Assembly (NCBI GenBank): GCA_015039315.1
Contig: WIDE01000124.1
Span: 36,514-94,517 of the forward strand
Direction of reading: 5' to 3'
Source: Clavulina sp. PMI_390
Taxonomy: Eukaryota > Basidiomycota > Agaricomycetes > Cantharellales > Hydnaceae
DNA length: 58,004 nt
The translations under genes were made by a program, and so were the position numbers. Below the pieces are notes generated by a model. That model saw nothing but the letters and a program-made list of their open reading frames with translations. It was not told where the DNA came from and ran no database searches. Positions 35,609 through 45,900 of this stretch are shown one piece after another. Each line of letters starts with the position of its first letter. Within the stretch, counting starts at the first letter, position 1.

Positions 35609-38600
35609 TTACAGCCTGCTCTCTGGTACGAAAGGATGTTCGTCTCGCCATCTCAGAACACCAGGGCCGAAAGCGGCCTCAAGACCTTCACGGATAGTAC
35701 TGACGAAAACAACCTCCACCTCGTTGCGGAGAGGATGTTTGTCGAATTCGAAGTGGAACTCTCGTGCGTTCTTTCGGGGCAGAATGACTTTAGAAATAGA
35801 TGCGCGGTGGGCGCCCAGAACCTTCTCCTGTTTGTATTCGCATCAGTCGTCTGGCCCATATATAATGCGAGAGAACGGACCTTGACTCCACCGATGGGGG
35901 TAACGTGGCCGCGAAGGGTGATTTCACCCGTCATGGCGATGTTGGAGGGGACGACGGCGCCTGTCAAGAGCGACACAAAGGCACACACCATAGCAAGGCC
36001 TGCTGAAGGCTGCATAAGATAGTTGTCAGTGCTCAAGTGTCAAAAATGAAATCGATAGTAAACGCACCCCGTCCTTCTTCTGAGCTCCAGATGGCAGATG
36101 GAGATGGATGTCAACACTGTCCGGCACGAGGAGAGGATCATCTGTCGGGGTAGATGTAATTCCCAGCTTGTACGCATTTGCTTTGACCTGTCAGCACACT
36201 ACGTTGAGCAGGAAATCTAATATGTCTAAATAAAGTGAAATAACACACCCAGCTAAGAGCAAGATCTCCGCTCTCCTTGATCACATCTATCACAAATAGT
36301 CAAAAAAGTGTAATAATACCTCGTTTGTTGTAGTAGATCTCGAAATTCCAACATACCTCCCAAGGAGCCAGTTGCTCTGAATCGCCCGCTTCCAGGAACC
36401 AAGAGGGTCTCAATTGAGAGAAGTCCACCTTCACCAGCCCCCTGAACAACAAGTCCATTGACAACACCGCGTTTCCCAATCGTATCGCGCTCTTCGGGAT
36501 TCCACCACTCCAGGCCTAGGATCTCTGACACCATTTTCTCGTCAACTACGCGGTCGTAGCTAGACTGGTCCGTTATGGGGTTGTTGGTGTGTGTTAGCTC
36601 CTGAGCATCCGCCCACTGAACCGCTTTGTATCGGACCACTGCACCGATTTGGCGTTCAAGAGTGCGAACACCCGCTTCACGAGTGTATCGCGAGGCAATG
36701 TATTGGAGGGCGGTATCTGTCACCTCAAGTTCGGAGGCTGGAAGGCCATTAGCCTTGAGTTGTTTGGGGAGGAGGAACGATTTGCTGCGAGACGAGTTTG
36801 TAAGGGAGGGCCACAGGCCGATCTATGGAAAAAATAGAACTTACGCGATATGCATCTTCTCATCGTAAGTATACCCAGATAGTGTGATGACCTCACATCG
36901 GTCGAGAAGCGGCGGGCTGATAGTTTCGAGAGAATTAGCGGTAGCCACCATCATCACTTGGCTTAGATCCACGGGTACGTTGACTGTGAAGTGATTATGC
37001 ATCAGTTGTCCTCCGAGTTAATCGTACTTTAAGAGGCGCATGACGAACGATAGTGATCAACAAATGCGTGATTCTGCTCGGGGTCTAAGACCTCTAGAAG
37101 CGCTGCTGATGGATCTCCGTGGAAGTTGTTGTGGCCAACTTTGTCAATCTCATCACTACATTGAAGGTGAATCAGCACTTGCCCCACACGCGGTCAAGAT
37201 GAAGATTAACGGACAGGAGCAGAAGCATGTCAGGCCGACCAGCGCGTCGTAGCGCCTAGAGGAGAGCTTTGTGATTAGCTTTCCTTTTCCAATGCGATAG
37301 ACGCCAAAGAGGATCACCTGTACAATAGCGCCAGGCCCACTGGCTACGTAGCTAGAAGAAGCAAAGAACCCGGAAGCGGTCAGTGAAAAGATGGTTTGCA
37401 TGTTGGCAAACGGGCATACGTTCTTCGATGGCCACGAATTTCTGCTTCATCTCGCACGCCTCCCAAGCTGATACGCTGGAACGGCCGATGGAGAGCCTTC
37501 GCTATTGACTGTGCAATGCTGGTTTTACCGCAACCTGGCGGGCCAACGAGCCTATCAAGGGTGACTTGGTCAAGATATATATGACCCTTAGATATTTGAC
37601 ATTGACGCACAACAGGATGGGTCCTTTGAGCGCGGGTGCACGTGGTGCAGCATCTGATCGAACAAGAGGGAACAGATGCCGTGAGCTTGACGATGACTGT
37701 ACAGATGCCGCAGCAATCGCAGGGAATGAAAAGTCTCACCTTTGGTCGAGGTAGGTTCCTGGGCAACCTGGATGGACCGCAGGCGCATGACAGCGAGATA
37801 TTCGATGAGCCGCCTCTTAATTTGGTCCAGTCCGTAATGGTCGGCGTCCTGGGTGGTAAATGTGATGTCAGGTGAATCTTCAGACAAAGATAAGGGTCTC
37901 CGACGGCGCATACCAGTTGTGCACTGTCGAGGAAGATGCATGAGAGATGAGATGACTGGGTGGTGGCGGCGTGCAGAGGAAATAGTAACGTACCGAGCCT
38001 TGGATAAGAAAGCTTTGTCAAGGAGAGCTGTCGTACTCTCCTCGGAAGCATTGCTGGTTCCGGGCCACGGAACAGATGTCAGCCATTCAAGCTACGCAAG
38101 AAGTGACAATATTAGAAAATGGGCCGTCGGTTTTGTCATAAGCACGATCTCACATAGCTGCGAATCACTCCGTTCTCCACACTTCCGGCAGGAATGCGCT
38201 TCAATCGCTTCCATTCACGGACTGCCATTTTGCGCTCCTCGGATTGTGGAGTCATGGCTTCGATCTTGCGTCGGATGTCAGCCGCTTCCTCCTCGTCCTC
38301 CTTTTCGTCATCCAGATCAGACGACTTGGATCCCTCGCCTGCCGGTGATGAGTTGCTGCCGTTTTTAGAGCGGCTCAGGCGGCTGAGCTCCTTTTGGATG
38401 GCCTGAAGCTGTTGCCGAAGGAAGAATTCTTTCTGTTGATTGGAAAGCGTCTCTCCGACTTCTTGGGAGATCTTGGTGGACACCTCCGAGATATCGGATC
38501 GTTTGTTGAAAATTTCTGTGGCCTTGCGCAGGCGGTCCTCGACCCCAGTGACTGCGAGGAAGGCTATTCACATGCCATGGCACGGTATTCGTTGGTAAGC

Positions 38601-39396
38601 GAGTGAGTTGGGTGCTCACAAGTGGTGGGAAAGAAGGCTCCCACACATACCAAGTTTGTCTTCCCAATCGATTTCTACCACACCCATAACGATGTCCGCC
38701 CTGAGAGGATTTAGCCAACGCGTCAAAGTGAGCAGAAGGGTGGGGCGGATAGGAGGTTGTATACTTACAACCAGACGGCACCGGCGGGGTTAACATCTTG
38801 GACCAAGGAACGGAGCCTACGCCAAAGGTCAGGCCGAAGACGAGCAGTGGTCACAGCGGGATTAGACGATTCAAGATCTAGACGGTCTAGAAGACGGAAT
38901 GCAGCGGTCCTGAAGGCATGTACAATATCTTTGGAAGGAATATGGTCGGCACTGGCGAGTGAGGGGTATGTTACTTCATATTCTGTGAGAAGATGGGGGG
39001 CTGGTAGCGTCAACGGGAGAGGCTCAGTGAGGTGGATACGAGTGAGGCCCTGTACGATGAGGGTGAAGGAGGTCCTGGAGGAGCTAGTGGAACCAGCAGA
39101 GCGAGAGACACGGAGCACGCGAGCAGCTACTCGGGAATATTTAGAAACGATTGGGGGCATCGAATGGATCGCAATAGCAACGTACCACATCCTGAGCGCA
39201 GTGGGGGTTTCCCTGGGCCAGGGAGGGGGAAGACGCCTAGCATGGGGTACTCTGAGGCCTGGACATGCTTGGCAATAGCACGAGCAATGTCCTCAGGGAT
39301 TGGGACGCTGAGCTGGAGAGCGGGGAGGATAGCGATATTGTCAAGGAACAACGTCGGCAGCCGCGGGGGTGTTGGATGGTCGAGGACACGGCTCAT
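35609..39396 (-). CDS. Lon protease, peroxisomal type (C-terminal SRL)
   Basis: ATP-dependent AAA+ serine protease. Begins [25 protein letters not shown], a Lon N-domain start with no mitochondrial presequence. It then has [20 protein letters not shown] (coiled linker), [41 protein letters not shown], Walker [34 protein letters not shown], the sensor region and [16 protein letters not shown]. The protease domain has the catalytic Ser in [21 protein letters not shown], then [18 protein letters not shown], with the catalytic Lys at the last K before an intron, and [17 protein letters not shown]. The last residues are VPESRL; SRL is a PTS1-type peroxisome signal, so it is the LONP2/Pln class. 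About a dozen exons. It converges on the helicase gene (163 bp between stops). Confidence 0.9.
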
Positions 39397-39655
39397 CGTG
39401 TATGCTGGGTCAGGACTTTGCGGAGTGGTTGGGTTGTGTTGGGTTCCGGGAGCGTGAAGAGGCCGAATAATATAAGCACACAAGGGCCACACCTGTCACA
39501 CCGCGGCGGACCAGTGACATGTCACATCAGGCATTTGAAGGCTATCGCAATCATAATCATTTGCATTTGAACAACACAGCCACACAACTCGCCGTCGCCT
39601 GTCCCTCTTGCGCGCCCTCTCTTTCCTCCGTCCTTGTCCCCCTTACTCCTGCCCG
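39397..39655. promoter_or_regulatory. Divergent promoter, Lon / GPI-anchored protein
   Basis: 259 bp between head-to-head start codons. The side next to the GPI protein is C/T-rich (CTTTCCTCCGTCCTTGTCCC). Confidence 0.5.
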
Positions 39656-40397
39656 ATGACCGCCATCACCACCCGTGTTTTCGTGGCCCTGAGTCTGCTG
39701 CTCGTCTGTGTGAGCGCTACACCCTCGTATTTCCCCATCGTATCCCCAGTTCTCAACCAAAACTGGACAAGCAATGGCTGTAAGCTCCTCACTGTGCATC
39801 ACACTGCCGGCCGTGTCGTCTCATCCTCACCATGTAGTGAACGTTGTTAAATGGTATACCGCCAAGGAGGGTATACAGACCGTTGATATGCAGCTCGTAC
39901 GGCTGTCGACGGATGGCATCATTCCAATTGCACAGACAAGTACTTTACGTTTCTGCTTTACCTCATGTCCTCAGCCTGACCCAATTATCGTCTTCAACCA
40001 GTTCCCTCAACATGGCTTGGTCTGAATGTCCAGCTGTCTGGCGTGCCAGAAGGGTTTGTCTCATGCCCGTCATTGCTGTCTTCTGTCTTGTACTGACTAC
40101 CCCAAATTTGTCGATAGAGATGACTACTTTATCCTCCTCCTCGACTCTGCCGGCGGTGACATGTACAGTCTCTCGCCGCGCTTCTCTATCACCTCGTCGG
40201 GCACAGCAGCTCCATCGGCGCTGGCTTCGCCCGTCGCCACTGCCACAGCAACGGGTTCTCCAAATCCCACTCAAGGATTCTTTGCAACTTTTGCGGCCTC
40301 GAGTGCATTCAAGACCAACCCCACCAGCCTCATCGCACCTGCTATCGCCGTTACCTCTGCTATCGTCCTCGCTGTCTCGTCTTCGTTGCTACTGTAA
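39656..40397 (+). CDS. GPI-anchored Ser/Thr-rich wall protein (Kre9/Knh1-like domain)
   Basis: The signal peptide MTAITTRVFVALSLLLVCVSA is followed by a short Ig-like domain typical of fungal Ser-Thr-rich GPI proteins (PF10342 type): YFPIVSPVLNQNWTSNG, NVVKWYTAKEGIQTVDMQL, STWLGLNVQLSGVPEGDDYF and LDSAGGDMYSLSPRFSI. A Ser/Thr/Ala-rich stalk and a hydrophobic tail (LIAPAIAVTSAIVLAVSSSLLL-stop) then follow, as needed for GPI attachment. Four short exons: the first ends in GGC-T before GTAAGC, the next at ACA-A before GTACTT, then GAA-GG before GTTTGT. All phases close. It probably sits at the plasma membrane or wall; the role is unproven. About 180 residues. Confidence 0.85.
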
Positions 40398-40510
40398 TTT
40401 TTTTTCCTTCTCTCTCGACACTCAGTTAGAGTTTTTGGCCACTGGAGTCAATATATTTAGATAATGCTTCACGTCTACGCTCTGTGGGGTGAATATGAGT
40501 GGGGGACAAT

Positions 40511-41181
40511 CTATGAAAGCTTGCTGAACAGGCGAGGAGCGACGCAGTTCTGTTTGAGGGAAATAAAGTCAGCTAGCCACTCAGAATGCAGAAATTTCGC
40601 ACTAGTCACTCACGTCGACACAGTGCATCAGACTGAACGGGGGGACAAGAACAGGGACACACGATGATAGCAAAACGATATGAGCCGTGTGCGCGTAAGC
40701 TGATGGATTCAAGAACACTCAACTGGACTGAAAGCGAGGTGGAAGAGTAAATTATCAGTCTTTAGAAACTGGGTAGAGATGAATAAGGCTACTCACAAAG
40801 TTCCTCAACACAATCCTCATGCTTGAAGCCCTTGCCATCGTTCACAGTCTCGGTGCAATGATCAAAATGCTTCTTGTACCCAGAGCAAGCAGGAGTGACT
40901 TCACACTCTTCTCGAAGAGCCGGAGCAATCTGGAGCGGGACAGAATGAGATGGTGTCAGCAGAGAGAATCAAGGGGAAGAAAAGTGTTTTATTCAACGAC
41001 GCACATCCTCCGGGTCATCCTCTTCCTCCTCCTCAGCGGGAGCCTCGTCACTCGCCTTGTCCTCGGATTCCTCCGCGGCAGAAGCGTCCTCCTTGGAGGC
41101 GTCTGGAGCAGGGGCCTCGTCGTTGTGAATGGGCTCGGATGCGAAAAGGGAGCCAATGAATGAGGATAGTGAGGAGCTCAT
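40511..41181 (-). CDS. QCR6: Cytochrome bc1 complex subunit 6 (hinge protein), with a 4-nt microexon
   Basis: Acidic hinge subunit of respiratory complex III that helps cytochrome c1 meet cytochrome c. Exons on the minus strand are 41181-41005, 40929-40797, 40727-40724, 40632-40614 and 40549-40511, totalling 372 nt (123 residues). The N-terminal part is acidic (EEEEEDDPED). It is followed by IAPALREECEVTPACSGYKKH, FDHCTETVNDGKGFKHEDC, VEELFHLMHCVDN and CVAPRLFSKLS, with the Cys pairs typical of UQCRH. The joins into FHLMHC need the microexon TCCA, lying between CTTTCAG and GTTGAG; without it the frame meets TGA at once. All phases then close exactly. It shares a 78-bp promoter with a predicted membrane-protein gene. 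Confidence 0.9.
40724..40727 (-). other. 4-nt microexon of QCR6
   Basis: TCCA on the minus strand, flanked by a 69-nt intron (GTGAGT...CTTTCAG) and a 91-nt intron (GTTGAG...GTTCAG). The preceding exon ends in phase 1 (CTT-T) and the next begins T-CTG-ATG. Only TC+CA between them yields TTC-CAT-CTG (FHL) as in the conserved ELFHxMHC motif. Confidence 0.8.
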
Positions 41182-41259
41182 GTTGGACAACTGTGACTGC
41201 TTTTGCTTGTGAGCGAGAATTCACGCACAATTGTTTTGTCTTTTCCCACGTTACACGCC
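41182..41259. promoter_or_regulatory. 78-bp bidirectional promoter, QCR6 / membrane-protein gene
   Basis: Distance between the two divergent ATGs. Both genes must be driven from one compact region, which suggests co-expression. Confidence 0.6.
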
Positions 41260-41912
41260 ATGTCACAACCACCTCCTCACCCATCCTCGTCTTCTCCAGA
41301 AAGATTCGCCAAGTATAGAGACGCGTTACAAGCACTGTCGAAGAGCACAAGGACTCCTCTGTCATCACTAGTTGTCTCCTTTGCAGTACTCCATGAGGTC
41401 ACGGCCATAGTGCCCGTGGTCGGCCTCTTCTACGCTTGCCGTGCCCTGAATGCTGGCCCTACCGTCGTCGATTACGTTGCAACTCATCAGCAAAATATGA
41501 ATGCCGCAGATGGAAGCACCAAATTCCAATCCAGTGTTTTAAACTACGCTGGAGATCTTGTAGAACAAGGGCAGACCCGGGCAACTCGATTCGCTCGGCG
41601 ATACGGTCTTTGGGGCAAAGAAGGGGCGAGTCAGGAGCAAAATGCAGAGGTTCAGAACACTATAGACACGCGTTCTCTGGCCGGCGACTTGGCTAATGCG
41701 GCCCTAGCGTATGGGGCAACCAAGGTGCGTCTTCCAGTTTCTGACAGTTGGCTCAGAGATGTAATAATTGTTACACCCTGCTCATCGCGCTCTTCGCTCA
41801 ATAGGCCCTGTTTCCAGCACGGATAGCCGCTTCTTTATACTTTGCACCAGCTTTCTCTCGCAGAATCGTCGATCCTATCCGACTATCCCGCACGCGTTGG
41901 CGCAAAAGTTGA
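41260..41912 (+). CDS. Uncharacterised predicted membrane protein, likely mitochondrial
   Basis: Two exons (41260-41724 and 41805-41912, phase 0) give 190 residues. A short Pro/Ser start precedes FAKYRDALQALSKSTRTPLSS and a hydrophobic segment LVVSFAVLHEVTAIVPVVGLF (about 37-57). A hydrophilic middle with Arg-rich FARRYGLWG follows, then a second weakly hydrophobic segment KALFPARIAASLYFAPAFSRR before a basic end. I recognise the pattern RTPLSSLVxSFxxLHExTAIVPxVG from small conserved fungal proteins of unknown function; no enzymatic motif is visible. A mitochondrial location is inference from the basic, hydrophobic build and the QCR6 co-promoter. The ATG used is the first in frame. Confidence 0.7.
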
Positions 41913-42959
41913 ACGCAGAGCTTCCTCCTGTGCTTCACCAGCAAGCTACAATCTCTCAATTTCTTATATAGAGGCCTTGGTAATGTGAAGGAGCCTCTTG
42001 GCATCGTAGCGCTCTATAAACTTGGGTCTCTGCCTTGATATGCAATGGAACTACCGGGATCATTATCTCTGAAGACTTCCGCTTTCGTTATAGACTCTCC
42101 TCAAATAGTTGCCCTCCTGAAGTCTTCATTCACAATGCCTAGAACGTAGAGCTGGACTATTCAATTTTTCTTACGAGACGCAAGCTCTTGACTGTAGTGC
42201 CGTTGCATTCAGTATAATCAACGTTGCACCCCCCCACGCCCCGATGTATGTCAGCCCAAGGCTCTGGAGCAGATCGCGGAGCCATTGTCCGCTGCAAGAC
42301 TGTCCTGGGTGTTAATAAGTGTTGAAAACGATCCTTTAGCAGTACCAGGAACCGAGCATGAGATTCATCACATTCCATTTCCTTTCGACATCTCAGTTGA
42401 CAGGCGCGAGCTCAACGAGCTTACATTCCTACGTCGCCATGGAATGGCACCCCAGTTCACTACGAGCCCCCAGCTTTATTATCATATAATCCAGGTTCGC
42501 AGAAGGATGTAAAAGTCCAATGCACAAAGCGAGTGTTAAAGAGCCGGCCATTGTTCCACCTGGCCTCATGGAGTTATGGATCGAGTGGATAGGTGTTAGG
42601 ATCTTCGCAGGTCTGCAATAGGGCATTTACACTGTGACACGAATTCTCACGGCCACAAAAAATCCTCCGCCATTATCCCTTCAACTGAGGAATGCAGGCC
42701 AGGAGTATAAAAGCATCCGGGTTAAGTATCGTAGCATCCCCATAGACCAGGCGATCCTACCTTTAACTAATCCCTCGCATAGTGGCACAACCTATGCTGT
42801 AACGATGGAGAAAGCTTTCACGTAGCAGAAAAATCAATTCCTCAAAGCTGTTAGTTTACATCGAAATTGTGTGCACTGGGACGTAGTGTTGACGGTTGCT
42901 TGGTTGGCGGATTGGCTCTGTTACCAGAACGTTGTGGCCACCCTGTGTGGGTCTACAAC
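41913..42959. other. Intergenic region with unassignable ORF fragments
   Basis: About 1 kb between the membrane-protein gene and NUP192. Short ORFs on both strands around 42150-42510 have some protein-like composition (for example FDISVDRRELNELTFLRRHG). They have no consistent splicing or recognised motif; they could be a decayed gene. The last few hundred bases should hold the NUP192 promoter. Confidence 0.4.
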
Positions 42960-45900
42960 ATGAATCACTTCTCTAAAACTCTTCTTCCTATTTTGAAAGA
43001 GGCGGGGACGCGTGAAGATGGAACCCCGGAATACGTGCTCTTCCACGCACTGGAGGACTCGAGACCGCGTTTCCTCGCCTTTCTCGACCTTGCACCTCCA
43101 AGTATTAATGAGAGAAGGGAAGTTGAATCAGGTACAGATACTCTACTGTTTGGACCATTGAATATTGGCAGCTGATGCAAGGACCAGGCACCCTTCCTTC
43201 ATCTCGAGGTGGCGTGACCTTGTTCAGCACCAACTTCAAGCAAGGCGTTTTGTCACTATCCAACGCACTACATGCATCCGAACGGTTCTGCGCTACGCTG
43301 CTTGAAGACAATATCACAGATGTTACCCAGCCTGTGGATGAAACGACGGTCCAATCTGCCATTCTATCCTACCACCAAGAGCGAGTCGCCCTCCTTCGAT
43401 GCCTTCGCCTCATATTCGAGCTTGCAACACGATCGGATGCCACACCATCGCGCTCAAGGGAATTCCTGCAACGCTATATGTTCGATATGCTCAAAGGACC
43501 ATACAAGCTTGGTTCTGAAGTTGGTGCGGCTACTGGCACCCTTGCTGCAAAATTGCTCTTTGAAATCGATGCAACCAAACGCAAGATCGAAGGGCAGCCT
43601 CAAATAACTGCAGGTGAGTATACTATCACCAAATCAATCAACTTATGGCTCTGTTTCCTCAATGATTCCTTAGACGATATCGCCAGTCGATGGAGCAAGG
43701 CCATCAAACAAGCTCTCTACGAATCCAGGCATCAACTGGGCCATCTTTTGTACCTGGTTGCAGCAGCCGGGCAGCTTCAAGCGCAGGACCTGACGTCCCT
43801 CGTTCGATGGCTTTCGAAGGTCCCCCCAGCCAATGACAGCTTGTCTGTGTACATTCTTACCACTGTCATGGAGGCAATGACGCCAAACGAGAATGAAGAC
43901 GAAGACGATAACGAAGTTCCTGCAGCCTTCAGCGATCCAAAAGTCTTTGTTGACCTTAGCTCGATGCTCAATCCCTCTTGGGCTAACGCCGACATACGAT
44001 CTGTCATGCTCCTGCAATATTCCCTCTTTCACCTCGAATTCCGCAGCCAGGATATTCACGTAAGAGGCGATGTGAGTGTGATCGAAGATGAAGTTGGAGC
44101 TAGCCTTAAGAAAGCAGTAAACGAGGGGGCATTTCAAGCACTCTCAAGGGTTCTATTGCGTTCCCGGGACACTCCATTGACTTCCGATCAACCAGAGTTC
44201 AGCCTTGGCGCCGACGATGCCATCGTATCAGGGCATATTGCCCCCATCGATCTGAGCCGCGTTGAGCGAGTCATCCCACATGACTTCCGGGTCTATTTGT
44301 TGGATGCTGTCAACAAGCTCATCAGTGGGCTCATCCGCCGACTCTCTCGCACACTCCGAGATATCAGAAAGCAGGAGGAGGATGTTGCACACGGCGTCCG
44401 TCCACCACGGCCACTTGCAGGAACCGCTATCACATCGTCTACCAGCATTGCTGCCAAATCATCCCGCAACATTGAGGGCCTATTTCGCCTCATCGCCATA
44501 CTATTTGATGAATATCCCCCAGAAACTGCACTGCAGTTCTGGGCAGATGGCGATGGTGGCCGCTACACACCATTTCTACGCTGGGCAGCTGAATCAAGAC
44601 AGGCCGGAACCATTGTCGGTATGCTCGACATGCTGATGTCACTCGCCAAAGGTCAAAGCTGCGCCACATTTGCTTATAACTTCCTTTCCACGGGTGGTGG
44701 ACAATTTGCTTCGTCTACAACAGACGAGTCATATGCCTCGGCTGGGTCAATTTCCTGGTCCACGTTATTCATGGCTTTGCATCACTATGAGAGCAAACTT
44801 CCTCACTCCCATGTTGGACCCTCTCACTCTGGACCCGGATCAGGGGCCGGCATTGGCGCCCCAACAGCTGCAGTTGGGGCTGGCCCTGCTCGATTTGCGC
44901 TTGAGCCGGATGAGATGACCATGCTTTCATCATACCTGAGGGTGCTTCGTAACGTAGCGAGATACTCTCCTGCAGCTCGATTCGCCCTATACGAGAACCG
45001 AGACTTCCGTGCCGTCCATTCAATGTTCAACCTTGCATCTCATTCCGTCCCTCTTGAGCTCAAAGCAATGCTCTTTGATGCGCTCTCGGCTTTCGCTGCT
45101 CCTAATGGGGGGGCAATGGCGGTTGACCTTGTCCACCAGATTTGGAACAATCTGGAGAGGATGGAGATTGTGCCTGTTCGGGGTCCAGCTGGCTCTGTTA
45201 CCGCGCGAACGACTCGACCGGTAGGCGGTGCAGTCATAGAATTGGAGGTTGTGGAGACTGGCGGCAAAACATATCCAGCTACCCTCGCCTTCTTGCAGCT
45301 GCTCAACTCCCTCATTCACACCCCACAAAAATCACTAACCTTGCGAAAGGGCGTAGAGGCGGAATCGCGAACAATACCGTTGAACTTGGGTGCCGGGTAT
45401 CGCATGCCTGGCCTCAAGCCTTATGTTGACTTTGTTGTTGAACGAGTATTCGTGAAACTGTTCACAAGAGAGTACATCTTCCCAGAAGAGCAGTGGCAAC
45501 TGATGGATCGATGTCTGTGCTTTATGGAGAAATCCCTGGCAAGCTTTGATCTCAGCATCTTATCAGGTTTATCACCTTCCTCTTGGAACACAGGATCCAT
45601 TGATCGCCCAAAATTGGTGTCAAACTTGACCTCCCTCGCTACACACCCTGGCTTCTACGTTTTGAAGAGCATACTGGCCCAACGCGAAGTGTGTCAGAAT
45701 ATGTTGTACGTCGTCGATGGTGGCTTCTCAACAGCATTCAATCAGCTACGATTCAGCTTCCCAAGATCTAAGGCTGTCCTTCGCTCTCTACGAATCATCT
45801 CCCGTGTCCTTCAGATCCAGGGCATCTTTGGGGAGATCCTTGTGCCTCTACTCAACGAGATTGGTGATATTCCTGGGATCGGCTCGGCTGGGTTCCCTGT

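Noticed and set aside
40600..40800. QCR6 read as truncated or frameshifted
   Set aside because: The 4-nt microexon explains the frame exactly and restores the conserved motif.
42150..42520. Possible gene fragments on both strands upstream of NUP192
   Set aside because: No family recognised and no coherent exon chain; composition alone is not enough.
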